From contig NZ_KL544005.1 in the NCBI RefSeq assembly GCF_000711985.1, positions 447,970-511,969 of the forward strand: a stretch of 64,000 nt of DNA, in the 5' to 3' direction. This stretch comes from Rheinheimera texasensis DSM 17496 (GTDB lineage: Bacteria > Pseudomonadota > Gammaproteobacteria > Enterobacterales > Alteromonadaceae). A program made the position numbers and the translations under genes. The stretch's first letter is position 1; each line of letters begins with the position of its first letter. The notes beneath the pieces are model-generated. The model worked only from the letters and a program-made list of their open reading frames with translations. It was not told where the DNA came from and made no database searches. Below are positions 35,069-43,830 of the stretch, piece by piece.

Positions 35069-38026
35069 ATGAACAACACATTTTTCAGCAAAAATAAGCT
35101 CACCAGCGCCATGTTGCTGGCATTGAGCACAGGTCTGCCGGTGTATGCTGCGCAGCAGGAAGCCGCTGCAGGTAGCAGCGCAGAAGAAAAAGTTGAAGTG
35201 ATTGAAATCAAAGGTATTCGCGGCAGTTTAATCCGCTCGATGGATATCAAACGCGAAGCCAATGGTGTGGTCGATGCCATCTCTGCCGAAGAGATGGGTA
35301 AATTCCCGGATACTAACCTCGCTGAATCGCTGCAGCGCATCACCGGCGTGTCGGTCAGCCGTGCCAACGGTGAAGGCAGCCAAATCACCGTACGCGGTTT
35401 CGGTCCGGATTTTAACCTGGTGACTTTAAACGGCCGGCAAATGCCAGGCACCGGTTATACCCGCTCGTACAATCTGGAAAACTTATCTTCCGAAGGCGTC
35501 AGCGCCTTAGAAGTCTACAAAACTGCCCGCGCATCGAACCCAAGCGGTGGTTTAGGTGCGACGGTCAATATCATCACCACCCGACCGCTGCAAAAACCGG
35601 GGCTGCATGCTTCGGCCACCGCCAAAGGTATTTATGACAGCAGCAACGAGATTGGCGATGACGTCACGCCGGAGCTGGCGACAGTACTGAGCTCAACGAT
35701 GTTTGACGACAAAGTCGGCCTGTCGTTGTCATTGTCGCATCAGGAACGGGATTTCCAGAAACAACAGGCCAACGTGCAAGGCTGGCAGGCCAATGTGGCC
35801 CTGCCAACGCTCGATGCTGATAAAGTCAAAGACGCCCGCCCGGTCGGGGCGGACGGCAAACCAACCGGCAATTATTACTTTGCCAAAGACATGAACTACA
35901 GCATCGAAGATGTGCAGCGTGAACGCAGCAACGGTCAGCTGACGTTACAGGTACGGCCGGTTGACGCCTTTACCGCGACTATCGATTACACCGCATCGCG
36001 TGCCATCACGGGCAGCCAGAGCATCGGCTGGGGCATTTGGAACGAATTTGGCGGCAATATCAATGGCTATGAATTAGACGCCAATGGCACTGCGATTTAC
36101 GCAGATATCAGCGGCAACGACGGCTCATTCACTGCGAACAAGGGCACCACTGAAGTCAAAGCGGCCTCAGTCGGCGTCAATTTTGACTGGCAGGTGTACG
36201 ACGCCCTGCAACTAACGCTGGATTACCATGATTCCGACAACAAAGCCGATAACGGCGCCGACAAAGGCCTGGGCAGTCAGGGCCAGGTGATCCTGGGTTC
36301 AGACCAGCTGCTGCGCAAAGTCTACGACTATCGTACTGGCGAGATCCCACAGGCAATTGTGTACTGGAAAAACGGCACCACCACGCTGAACCCGGGTGAA
36401 ATTGATTCCAACTTCAGCCAGTTTATCCACTCACCGGGTAAAGCAGAAATTCAGCAGTGGCAGCTCGATGGTAAATGGGACAACGACTATTTCAGCTTCC
36501 CGCTGACTGATGTTGGCTTTGGGATCGCCCGTACCGACCAGACCATGGGCGGCCATCAGGGCTGGAGCGGCTTGCGCGGTGGTCCGGGCTTTAATCCGGC
36601 TTTCCCGCAGATTTTCCCCGACGCGATGTTTGTCCGCCACAGCACGGCGAATTTCCTCGACCAGTTTGTCGGCGGTGGCAGTGGCATGCAGCCGGGTTAT
36701 TACTACAGCTATGACTTTGACGAGGCTGTCGCCCGCCAGCTGGCATTCCTGACCAAAGGCGTGATGGGCGCCGATGAATATTCGATTGACCCATACTACG
36801 ATGGCATCGACAGCGAAAGTTATGTCAACGAAATCACCGACAGCGTTTATGTACAGGGCCGTTTTGATTTCAGCGTCAAAGATATTCCACTGCAGCTCAA
36901 TGTTGGCCTGCGCTACGAAGAAACCACTGTCGACAGCACAGTGCGGCAGCGCGTCGAAACGCAAGTCAACTGGGAAAGCCCGTCGGAATGGATCACGCAA
37001 TATCAGCAAGGCGGCACCGCCAACTTCCTGCAGCAGGAAGGCAAACATGATGTGTTGTTGCCGATGTTTGACCTTAAAGCTGAACTCAGTGAAGACTTGG
37101 TCGGCCGCTTCTCTTATGGCAAAAGCATCACCCGCGCCCCGCTCGGCTTCCTGGCCGGCGGCCGCAGTTTAAGCGGCAGCCCAAAACCAGACGCCCGCAG
37201 CGGCAGTCAGGGCAATACCAATCTGTTGCCGTTTGAGTCGACCAACCTCGATTTAAGCCTGGAATATTATTACGGCGAAGGCAGTTATGCCGCAGTCGGT
37301 TATTTCCGCAAAGACGTCGATAACTTTATCCAGACTACTATCACCGAGACCACTATCGAAGGTCTGCGCGATATCCTGAACGGCCCGCGTTACCGCAAAG
37401 CAGTGGCAGATATCGTCGCCCGTGGCGAGCAAGCCACCAGCAGCGCGATTTATGCGCAAATGCTGGCAAACGGTAATGGCAATGCCCAAGGCAAAATTGA
37501 ACCGGCTGCCGATGACCCGCTGATGGTGTGGCAAATCAGCCAGCCGGCCAATACCGACAGTAAAGCAGTGGACGGTTTTGAAGTCGCCTTCCAGCATCTG
37601 CTCGGTGAAACTGGTTTTGGTGTTGGCGCCAACGCCACTTTTGTGCAAGGCGATGTTGAATTTGACGTGATGAGCTTAAGCCAGCAAGCCCCGCTGACCG
37701 GTTTAAGTGATTCCGCCAACCTGCAGCTGTTTTATGAAAAAGACGGCCTGTCGGTCAAAGTCACTTACGCCTGGCGCGATTCTTACCTGATTGGTGTTGG
37801 TCAGGCGCAGGGTTCCAGCGACGCCCCCCCGCAGTTTGCGGAAACTTTTGGCCAGTGGGATTTAAGCGTCAACTACGACATCCTGCCGGAGCTGACCGTA
37901 TTCCTTGAGGGCATCAACCTGAACAACGAAACCGAACGTGGTTACGGCCGCTTCGAAGAGCAGTTCCTGTTTGCCCGCCAATACGGCCCACGGGTGGCGC
38001 TCGGAGTGCGTTACCGGCTGGAATAA
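35069..38026 (+). CDS. TonB-dependent receptor, sugar-type (Caulobacter/TIGR01782-like), for beta-glucan oligosaccharides
   Basis: 985 residues; the ATG at 35069 with AGGA upstream is followed by a signal peptide ending near VYAAQ. The plug begins VEVIEIKGIRGSLIRSMDIK and has MGKFPDTNLAESLQRITGVS and ITVRGFGPDFNLVTLNGRQMP, typical of the long proteobacterial receptors tied to polysaccharide use. The barrel ends in LGVRYRLE. It sits 138 bases after the GH16 gene with no terminator between them and probably shares the LacI-type control. Substrate is inferred from this neighbour. Confidence 0.92.
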   Translation: MNNTFFSKNKLTSAMLLALSTGLPVYAAQQEAAAGSSAEEKVEVIEIKGIRGSLIRSMDIKREANGVVDAISAEEMGKFPDTNLAESLQRITGVSVSRANGEGSQITVRGFGPDFNLVTLNGRQMPGTGYTRSYNLENLSSEGVSALEVYKTARASNPSGGLGATVNIITTRPLQKPGLHASATAKGIYDSSNEIGDDVTPELATVLSSTMFDDKVGLSLSLSHQERDFQKQQANVQGWQANVALPTLDADKVKDARPVGADGKPTGNYYFAKDMNYSIEDVQRERSNGQLTLQVRPVDAFTATIDYTASRAITGSQSIGWGIWNEFGGNINGYELDANGTAIYADISGNDGSFTANKGTTEVKAASVGVNFDWQVYDALQLTLDYHDSDNKADNGADKGLGSQGQVILGSDQLLRKVYDYRTGEIPQAIVYWKNGTTTLNPGEIDSNFSQFIHSPGKAEIQQWQLDGKWDNDYFSFPLTDVGFGIARTDQTMGGHQGWSGLRGGPGFNPAFPQIFPDAMFVRHSTANFLDQFVGGGSGMQPGYYYSYDFDEAVARQLAFLTKGVMGADEYSIDPYYDGIDSESYVNEITDSVYVQGRFDFSVKDIPLQLNVGLRYEETTVDSTVRQRVETQVNWESPSEWITQYQQGGTANFLQQEGKHDVLLPMFDLKAELSEDLVGRFSYGKSITRAPLGFLAGGRSLSGSPKPDARSGSQGNTNLLPFESTNLDLSLEYYYGEGSYAAVGYFRKDVDNFIQTTITETTIEGLRDILNGPRYRKAVADIVARGEQATSSAIYAQMLANGNGNAQGKIEPAADDPLMVWQISQPANTDSKAVDGFEVAFQHLLGETGFGVGANATFVQGDVEFDVMSLSQQAPLTGLSDSANLQLFYEKDGLSVKVTYAWRDSYLIGVGQAQGSSDAPPQFAETFGQWDLSVNYDILPELTVFLEGINLNNETERGYGRFEEQFLFARQYGPRVALGVRYRLE

Positions 38027-38042
38027 CAAGTTCGCCTGAAGC

Positions 38043-38071
38043 AAAAAACGCGGCAAATGCCGCGTTTTTTT
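38043..38071 (+). terminator. Terminator of the beta-glucan locus
   Basis: AAAAAACGCGGC-AAAT-GCCGCGTTTTTTT: a six-pair GC core extended by A/T pairs and a T run. It lies between convergent genes and can serve both strands. Confidence 0.92.
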
Positions 38072-38094
38072 AAATCTGTAATTTAATCAACTTG

Positions 38095-39714
38095 TTACAC
38101 TGAAAACCTGCTAACACGACTGGCCAGCTCGTTACTGCCAGCCAATGTATCCTGCACAGCGTACCGCACGCATTGCGCGATTTGATTCAATTGCTTAGAC
38201 ATATCAGACAAATGGCTCAAATTGCGTGTAATTTCATTAGCAACCACACTTTGCTGCTCAGTCGCACTGGCCGTTTGAATGGCATGGTCCTGAATTTGCC
38301 CGGCGGTGCGTTGTACCGAAGCAAAAGCATCACTGACCTTGTGATTGAGGGTTTCGGTATTTTCTGCCAGCGCCACGCCCTGCTGAATACAATTGACAGC
38401 GTCAGCGACACCGCCATGTAACTGCGTGATCATGCTGCGGATATGCTCTGTGGATTGCTGCGTTTTACTGGCCAGCGACCGAACCTCATCAGCGACAACC
38501 GCAAAGCCACGGCCCTGCTCCCCGGCCCGCGCAGCCTCAATCGCGGCATTTAACGCCAATAAATTAGTTTGTTCGGCAATACTCTGGATCACACCGGTCA
38601 CAGAGGCAATTTGTTCAGATTGACCCGCCAGTTGGCCAATCACCACGGCTGCATGCTGTACTTGTTGTGATAGCTGGTGCAACCGGTCCGTTGAATAATC
38701 CAGCGACTGCTGGCCCTGAGTGGTGACCTGATGCAGCTGTTGCACCTGTTGCGCGGTTTCCGCAGCATTGCGTGCTACATCTTTAGTCGCACCGCTCATT
38801 TCCTCAATGGCAGTTACAATTTGGTCGAGCGCCGCGTCCTGTTGCTGATTTAGCGCGCTGGCCTGTTCGGCGGATAAACCCAGTTGCTGCATTTGCTGCT
38901 GTACTGAAACACAACCCGCTTTGACTTCGCCAATCAGACTGGCCAGTTTACCGATGAACTCATCCAGCTCGCGGCTTAAATCACCAGTTTCGTCAGTCCG
39001 TTTGCTATTGATGCGGCGGGATAAATCACCATCACCGCTGCTGATTTGTTGTACATCGGCTGTGACTTTACTAATTGCATCAGAGATGCGGCGTGGCGCT
39101 ATCCAGGCCATCAGCAAACTTCCGAACACCACCAGCGTCGCAATCACCGACACGCTCAGCTTAAACTGTGCAGCCAGCTGGTCGATCTCGGCCCGCTCCG
39201 CCTTGGCATACTTACTGACAAGGCCCTCAGCACCATCGTACAAATCCCGCAGCTGGCTGAAGGTTTGTTCAGACTTTGCCAATGCAGCATGCAGCACTTC
39301 AGCATCCTGCCGTGGATGACTCAGCAGCTCTTGATTCTGTTGCTGCCATTGTTGATACAGTGCGGTAAAAGGTTGCAGGTAATTGACTATCTCGGGTAAC
39401 TCAGCAGTGAGTTGCTGAAAAGTCTGCATCCGCTCCAGCGCCTGCTGTGCGTTGCTTTGTGTATCGTGCCGCCAGGCCGCAGCCTGAGCCGGATCCGCTT
39501 GCCGGTTGGTCAGCAGATTGGTCAGCGCGAGTCTGGACTGGTAGAGGTCACGGTCTGCATTCTGGATCAGCGATGCGCCATCCGCGTAACGGCCTGCGCT
39601 TTGCTGGATAAAGCTGATCAGCAGAAAGGACGCGATCACAACGGCCAGAAAGACCAGACTCAGACTGGTAAACGCCAGGGTGTAACGGGTACGAATGGTG
39701 CGAAACCACGACAT
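38095..39714 (-). CDS. Transmembrane methyl-accepting chemotaxis protein
   Basis: 539 residues, with AGGAG well placed before the ATG. The first membrane helix spans ~12-34, then a ~155-residue helical periplasmic domain and a second helix (~190-208). A HAMP domain and a signalling domain follow, with the conserved tip [34 protein letters not shown]. No CheR-docking tail is present (ends SRVSRFSV). It lies between the beta-glucan and arabinan loci, so a plant-sugar ligand is possible, but nothing in the sequence shows this. Confidence 0.92.
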   Translation of the reverse strand: MSWFRTIRTRYTLAFTSLSLVFLAVVIASFLLISFIQQSAGRYADGASLIQNADRDLYQSRLALTNLLTNRQADPAQAAAWRHDTQSNAQQALERMQTFQQLTAELPEIVNYLQPFTALYQQWQQQNQELLSHPRQDAEVLHAALAKSEQTFSQLRDLYDGAEGLVSKYAKAERAEIDQLAAQFKLSVSVIATLVVFGSLLMAWIAPRRISDAISKVTADVQQISSGDGDLSRRINSKRTDETGDLSRELDEFIGKLASLIGEVKAGCVSVQQQMQQLGLSAEQASALNQQQDAALDQIVTAIEEMSGATKDVARNAAETAQQVQQLHQVTTQGQQSLDYSTDRLHQLSQQVQHAAVVIGQLAGQSEQIASVTGVIQSIAEQTNLLALNAAIEAARAGEQGRGFAVVADEVRSLASKTQQSTEHIRSMITQLHGGVADAVNCIQQGVALAENTETLNHKVSDAFASVQRTAGQIQDHAIQTASATEQQSVVANEITRNLSHLSDMSKQLNQIAQCVRYAVQDTLAGSNELASRVSRFSV

Positions 39715-39865
39715 CGCAAACTCCTTTTGGATGATGCTACCGACACTGCTGCCGGGGCTGTGCCGATTAACGGATATGCTTGATCTATAAGCAGGTATTG
39801 TCCCTGCATTAGCTAAAACTAACAGTTGTTAGACTATAAGCAAGTTTTTGATTTTGAAAGATGAG

Positions 39866-40846
39866 TTAATTTTTCTCAGCTGTAGCATCCGCAGCAACCA
39901 GGCCGAGTCCGTTGCAATCGCATGCCTGACTTTTTGCATCGCTCGGTGAGTCAGGCAAGGCTAACGAGCTTAACTTCACCGCAGGTACCTGAACTCCGGG
40001 GATCTCCAACTCCAGCCGGAATAGACGTCCGGCGGCGGGTTGTTGCTGCAACTCCATGGGTGTCAGCCCTGCTTGCGCCGTGGTCACAAAGAGTTGGCGC
40101 AAGTCCGGCCCGGCAAATGCCAGATTGGTTACGTTGCTGACCGGCAACGCAATAGTGCGGGTTAAGTGGCCGTTACGGTCAAACCGGCTGATCCCGTAGC
40201 CACGCCACTGTGCGACCCAAAGACCACCGTCAGCATCCAACGCCATGCCATCCGGAAAGCCCTGTGCCTCAGAGAAACGAATAAATATCTGCTTTTGGAC
40301 CAGCTCTCCGGTCTGCGATAGCGCAAACCGGTATACTTCCCGGCTGGAAGAACTGGCGTGATATAAGAACTGCCCGTCTTGCGTAAACACAGGCCCGTTG
40401 GTCACAACATAGCCTGTATCGACCGTATGTAAACCTCGTTGGTCCCAGCGATATAACTGACCTGAAGGTGTTTGTTCGGCATTATCCATAGTGCCAAACC
40501 ACAGCCGGCCCTGCAGATCTGCCCCGCCGTCATTGAGGCGGTTGCCGGCCGGTTCGGTCTGCAGCTGCACTTGCGGTAATTCACGGACCTTCCCTGTCTC
40601 TGGATCTAACAGGCCGATACTTCGAGACATACCAATCAGCAAAGCCGGGCTGTCTGTGCCAAGCAACCAACAGCCTGGCTGCGACAAAGCAAGCCGTCCG
40701 GTTGAAGCTGTCGCTGGCTCAAACCAATACAACCAGGGATGCAAAATGTCGACCCAAAACAGCCGCTGCCGCCTTGAGTCCCAATGAATACCCTCTGCCA
40801 GCGCGGCAGCAAGACCGGGACAAAGCTGAACTTTGAGATCTGACAT
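39866..40846 (-). CDS. SMP-30/gluconolactonase-family lactonase, probable L-arabinolactonase
   Basis: 326 residues from the ATG at 40846; in-frame ATGs at 40855 and 40876 are possible and none has a strong ribosome-binding site. It is a six-bladed propeller of the SMP-30 family: AEGIHWD (metal ligand Glu near residue 18), NRLNDGGADLQGRLWFGTMD, and FPDGMALDADGGLWVAQW, with the metal-binding Asn and Asp residues. The family hydrolyses sugar lactones to aldonates in the cytosol. It follows the TauE/SafE gene closely in an operon headed by the arabinan-locus operator (41636-41654), so L-arabino-lactone made by the aldose dehydrogenase at 43031 is the likely substrate. Confidence 0.85.
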   Translation of the reverse strand: MSDLKVQLCPGLAAALAEGIHWDSRRQRLFWVDILHPWLYWFEPATASTGRLALSQPGCWLLGTDSPALLIGMSRSIGLLDPETGKVRELPQVQLQTEPAGNRLNDGGADLQGRLWFGTMDNAEQTPSGQLYRWDQRGLHTVDTGYVVTNGPVFTQDGQFLYHASSSSREVYRFALSQTGELVQKQIFIRFSEAQGFPDGMALDADGGLWVAQWRGYGISRFDRNGHLTRTIALPVSNVTNLAFAGPDLRQLFVTTAQAGLTPMELQQQPAAGRLFRLELEIPGVQVPAVKLSSLALPDSPSDAKSQACDCNGLGLVAADATAEKN

Positions 40847-40885
40847 CGTCTGCATCTTCGGTGAACAACAAAACAAGCCACCCTG

Positions 40886-41587
40886 TCAGAGCAGCACCGA
40901 CAACAGGCCGGCAGCAAAGGCTACCAGCAGAATCAGCTGGCGTAAACGTTTGCCGTGCAGGTAGCGCCCGACATAACCAGACATTGCCCAGCCAATTAAT
41001 AATGCAGGCACCGATTGGAAGAACAAGCACAAATCAGCCCAACCGGAAATACCGCCCAGCCAAAGCACGACCATGCCGAAAATATTGATGTAAAGGAAGA
41101 AAACACTGAGATTGGCATTTCTGAGCCGGGCATCAGCATGCTGATACAACAGTCCCATTGGCGCGCCACCGGCTGACGTTGCAGTGCCCATAAACCCGGA
41201 AAAAATCCCGGCGATGAGATTATTGCGTGCGCTGAGTGCTGGCCGGGCACCGATCACAGATAGCAAAACGGCAATCACAATCAACGCGCCAAACAACTTG
41301 CGGTACTGCGCAAATACCAATACCGACATTAACAGTGCAGCCCCCAGCACCCCGATAGTGCCACCAGCCAGCGCATAACTGGTTTGCCGCCACTGTAAAT
41401 CCTGATGATTCCGCAGTGACATCAGCAGCGTCAGCAGCAATGCATTGAGGATCATCGGCCCAGGCACATATTCTGGCGCCAGCAGAAACAGCAAAGGCGC
41501 GCTGAACAGCCCAAGACCAAAACCCAGTAAGCCCTGCAGACAAGCGCCAATCAGCAGGATCAGGTTTACCAGTAACACTTCAACCAA
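40886..41587 (-). CDS. TauE/SafE-family permease in the arabinan regulon
   Basis: 233 residues with about seven or eight helices; LLGFGLGLFSAPLLFLLAPEYVPGP and GIFSGFMGTATSAGGAPMGLLYQ are the two family repeats. The start is TTG at 41587, supported by GGAG eight bases upstream; a GTG three codons later is the alternative. It is the first gene of the lactonase operon and sits under the arabinan-locus operator. Family members carry small organic or sulfur anions. In this setting, transport of a sugar acid such as arabonate is a reasonable guess but unproven. Confidence 0.82.
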   Translation of the reverse strand: MVEVLLVNLILLIGACLQGLLGFGLGLFSAPLLFLLAPEYVPGPMILNALLLTLLMSLRNHQDLQWRQTSYALAGGTIGVLGAALLMSVLVFAQYRKLFGALIVIAVLLSVIGARPALSARNNLIAGIFSGFMGTATSAGGAPMGLLYQHADARLRNANLSVFFLYINIFGMVVLWLGGISGWADLCLFFQSVPALLIGWAMSGYVGRYLHGKRLRQLILLVAFAAGLLSVLL

Positions 41588-41635
41588 ACAGACGGCTCCG
41601 GAAAAAAGACTGCAGCAGTGCTGCTTACGAATTTA

Positions 41636-41654
41636 AATATTATAATACAAATAA
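41636..41654 (-). promoter_or_regulatory. Arabinan-locus operator F, ahead of the permease-lactonase operon
   Basis: On the minus strand TTATTTGTATTATAATATT, which shares 15 consecutive bases (TTTGTATTATAATAT) with operator A at 44820-44838. The embedded TATAAT is a good -10 box, so binding would block the polymerase. It is 49 bases from the TTG start. Confidence 0.7.
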
Positions 41655-42076
41655 AGAAATGCAAGCGAAGACATTTACTTGCAGAGATTTAGTGGGTTGA
41701 GGTTGCAGGTCTTTTGGAAGATTTCAGTTGAAAAAGCTCGAATAGCCCGATGATGGTGGCAAAGCAAAAATCACCACCACTGCGTTCGCCCGTTCGCGCT
41801 TCCCGCGCTCACTTTTGATCGCTCACCCCGTGGTTGCCGATGTTCGCTTTGTTGAAGTTTGGCGACAGCTGGTTTGGGCGAATTGCGGTTGTTCAAAATC
41901 GGAGAGCTTGATAGAAAAGTTAGTTCGGTTGCGGGCAATGTTTATTCGGTACTTCCATCAATAGGTGACATCCGAAATATTTACTTTCGAGCAGATTCAG
42001 ATTTAATCTCCAAATGAAGTTAATCCAAAGGTTGAGTTACTAAACTTTCCGCCCAGATCTAAGAAGGAATGACAAA
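41655..42076. other. Non-coding, AT-richer stretch at the left side of an insert
   Basis: No acceptable gene. Small inverted repeats are visible (GGTGG ... CCACC near 41755-41785). Composition differs from the flanking arabinan genes, and the stretch continues to about 43020. Confidence 0.4.
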
Positions 42077-42406
42077 GTGATTAATCGTATATTTGTATAT
42101 GGCACTCTTGCCCCCGGAAGACCAAATGCCCATGTCCTCGGTCACTTGGATGGCTCGTGGCTGAATGCAACCATCCGTGGTCATCTTGTACAAGCCGGCT
42201 GGGGCGCGGAGCAAGGTTATCCGGGCGTTGTCATAGATGCTAAAGGTGGTGTTGTTGAAGGATTCATCTTGTCGTTCGAAGGATTGCAACACGAGTGGCA
42301 ACGGCTTGATGAATTCGAAGGTGAGCAATATCAACGTGTTGTGACTAAAGCCTCACTTGAAGATGGTCAGTTGGTTGAGGTCTACGTGTATCAACTAAGA
42401 CGTTGA
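42077..42406 (+). CDS. Gamma-glutamylcyclotransferase / AIG2-like protein
   Basis: 109 residues. The start is GTG at 42077, with AGAAGGA about nine bases upstream; no in-frame ATG fits. The family features are the N-terminal nucleotide-like loop VYGTLAPG (YGTL), GYPGVVID and the acidic catalytic region LDEFEGEQYQR. Such proteins cyclise gamma-glutamyl amino acids, though many bacterial members have unknown substrates. It is the only clear gene in an AT-richer segment unrelated to arabinan metabolism. Members of this family are often carried on mobile cassettes. Confidence 0.85.
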   Translation: MINRIFVYGTLAPGRPNAHVLGHLDGSWLNATIRGHLVQAGWGAEQGYPGVVIDAKGGVVEGFILSFEGLQHEWQRLDEFEGEQYQRVVTKASLEDGQLVEVYVYQLRR

Positions 42407-42731
42407 AAATAGATTTCCTCTATTAGTTCACCGGATGAATCATGACCTCAGTAACTCCAGTTAGAAGCCCACCGACACAATGAAGTCAGCTAGTGCAACC
42501 AACCACCCGCTGGAGCGAACCGATGAAAATTGTTGATTCAAGGTTTAATATTGCGAAGACTCAACCGGAATGAGTGTTTGAGCGCCGCGCGAGTTGCGTT
42601 TTCGCTTCAGATCTGCATTTTTTAGTTGGTTTTCGAGCGGAACCGTGGTGCCTTTTCTTTAGGTAAGTTTTTTTGCAAGACACCATCGGAAGCAGTTCGA
42701 TTGAACAACTTTAGCGGTTCCCAGAGGTTGA
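42407..42731. other. Non-coding stretch inside the insert
   Basis: No gene or convincing repeat found. I looked for integron attC core sites and saw none that pair properly. Confidence 0.4.
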
Positions 42732-43016
42732 ATGGCGCAGTCATTCATCAAAGAAATGGATTCACCGTCAGGTGAAATCTTTGCTATGCAATCTCACCAC
42801 AAGGTGGAATTATTCAAACACCTAGGGGAAGACTATAGGACGAATGTCTGCAACTGGTACAATTCCACTATCCGATGGAGTGGTACTTTTCGTGAAAGTG
42901 GTGGTGCGATTGACTTGCAACACGTGGTAAGGGCAGCGACGCCGTACGGGGCGTTTATAAAACGCCCGCTCTTGGCACAAGAGCTGCCCTGGCACTCACC
43001 ACCCGCCTTCACGTAA
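42732..43016 (+). CDS. Doubtful small ORF of unknown function
   Basis: 94 residues, with GAGG about seven bases before the ATG. I recognise no family, signal peptide or membrane segment. The last third of the frame runs through the hairpin cluster at 42930-42990, which is unusual for a real gene and may mean the ORF is a relic or chance frame. Confidence 0.3.
   Translation: MAQSFIKEMDSPSGEIFAMQSHHKVELFKHLGEDYRTNVCNWYNSTIRWSGTFRESGGAIDLQHVVRAATPYGAFIKRPLLAQELPWHSPPAFT
42930..42990. repeat. Nested hairpin cluster at the right end of the insert
   Basis: An outer stem AGGGCAGC (42930-42937) / GCTGCCCT (42983-42990) encloses GGGCGTTT-ATA-AAACGCCC (42949-42967) and GCTCTTG-GCA-CAAGAGC (42968-42984, which competes for two bases with the outer stem). 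The whole 61 bases could fold as a cruciform or structured RNA. Confidence 0.55.
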
Positions 43017-43030
43017 TAAAAAAACTCTGG

Positions 43031-43810
43031 CTACACCCAGCCGCCATCGACGATGACACTTTGCGACGTCAGCATCCGGCTGTCGTCGGCAGCGAGAAAC
43101 AGCGCCATATCGCAGATGTCGTCGGGTTGCAGTGACTGTTTGATGGCTTGATGCTGGTGAATTTCTTTGACACTGTCGGCATCGAGCCAACGGGCGAGCT
43201 GGCGTTCGGTCATGACCCAACCCGGGATCAGGCTATTGACACGGATCTGGTCGGCGCCGTACCGGCCGGCCAGCGTACGGGTTAAACCTTCAATCGCCGC
43301 TTTAGCGGTAGTGTAAGCCGGCATACAGGTTTGTTTGATGCGCCAACTGATAGAACCAAGATTGATAATGCTACCGCCACCCAATTGCTGCATTTGCGGA
43401 AGCACGGCCTGCGAAGCGAAAAAATAATGGCGTAAATTCACCGCAAAACGCTCGTCCCAGTACTCAACACTGAGCTCTTCCACCTGATGGCGGGTATCGT
43501 CAGCAGCATTGTTAATCAGCACGCTGATCAGACCAAACTGTTGTTGCGCCCGGCTGATGCAAGCCTGTAAAGCTTCAATATCGCGAATATCACAGGGTAA
43601 AAACAGCGGTGTGGTTAAATCGGCGCTGTTGCAGCGCTGCGCTAACGCCTCGGCGGCGTCACGGGCAATATCGACAAAAGCCACTTTGGCACCCTGCAGA
43701 TAAAAGCGCTCAACCATGCGGGCGCCAATACCGGTGCCACCGCCGGTGATAAACACCACCTTGCCACGCAGGCTGGGATATTGGGCTTTTTGATTCAGGT
43801 CCTGCTGCAT
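43031..43810 (-). CDS. SDR-family aldose 1-dehydrogenase (Caulobacter XylB-like)
   Basis: 259 residues from the third of three tandem ATGs, the one best spaced from AGGA. It is a classical short-chain dehydrogenase: cofactor loop TGGGTGIGA, NNAADD, catalytic Ser in GSISW, and YTTAK. From memory, the text around YPSLRGKVVFITGGGTGIG, YWDERFAVNLRH and GSIINLGSISW closely follows the NAD-dependent D-xylose dehydrogenase of Caulobacter, which also oxidises L-arabinose. Here it should turn arabinose into the lactone hydrolysed by the SMP-30 protein. It follows the GntR gene after 20 bases in the same operon. Confidence 0.85.
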   Translation of the reverse strand: MQQDLNQKAQYPSLRGKVVFITGGGTGIGARMVERFYLQGAKVAFVDIARDAAEALAQRCNSADLTTPLFLPCDIRDIEALQACISRAQQQFGLISVLINNAADDTRHQVEELSVEYWDERFAVNLRHYFFASQAVLPQMQQLGGGSIINLGSISWRIKQTCMPAYTTAKAAIEGLTRTLAGRYGADQIRVNSLIPGWVMTERQLARWLDADSVKEIHQHQAIKQSLQPDDICDMALFLAADDSRMLTSQSVIVDGGWV

Positions 43811-43830
43811 CATCATTCCTGCGCCGGCGC

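Noticed and set aside
36431-37048. 205-residue minus-strand frame inside a TonB receptor gene
   Set aside because: Entirely inside a well-supported receptor gene, with no recognisable features of its own.
42407-43020. Integron attC sites around the cyclotransferase gene
   Set aside because: No pair of RYYYAAC/GTTRRRY core sites flanking imperfect arms could be found; the hairpin cluster lacks these cores.
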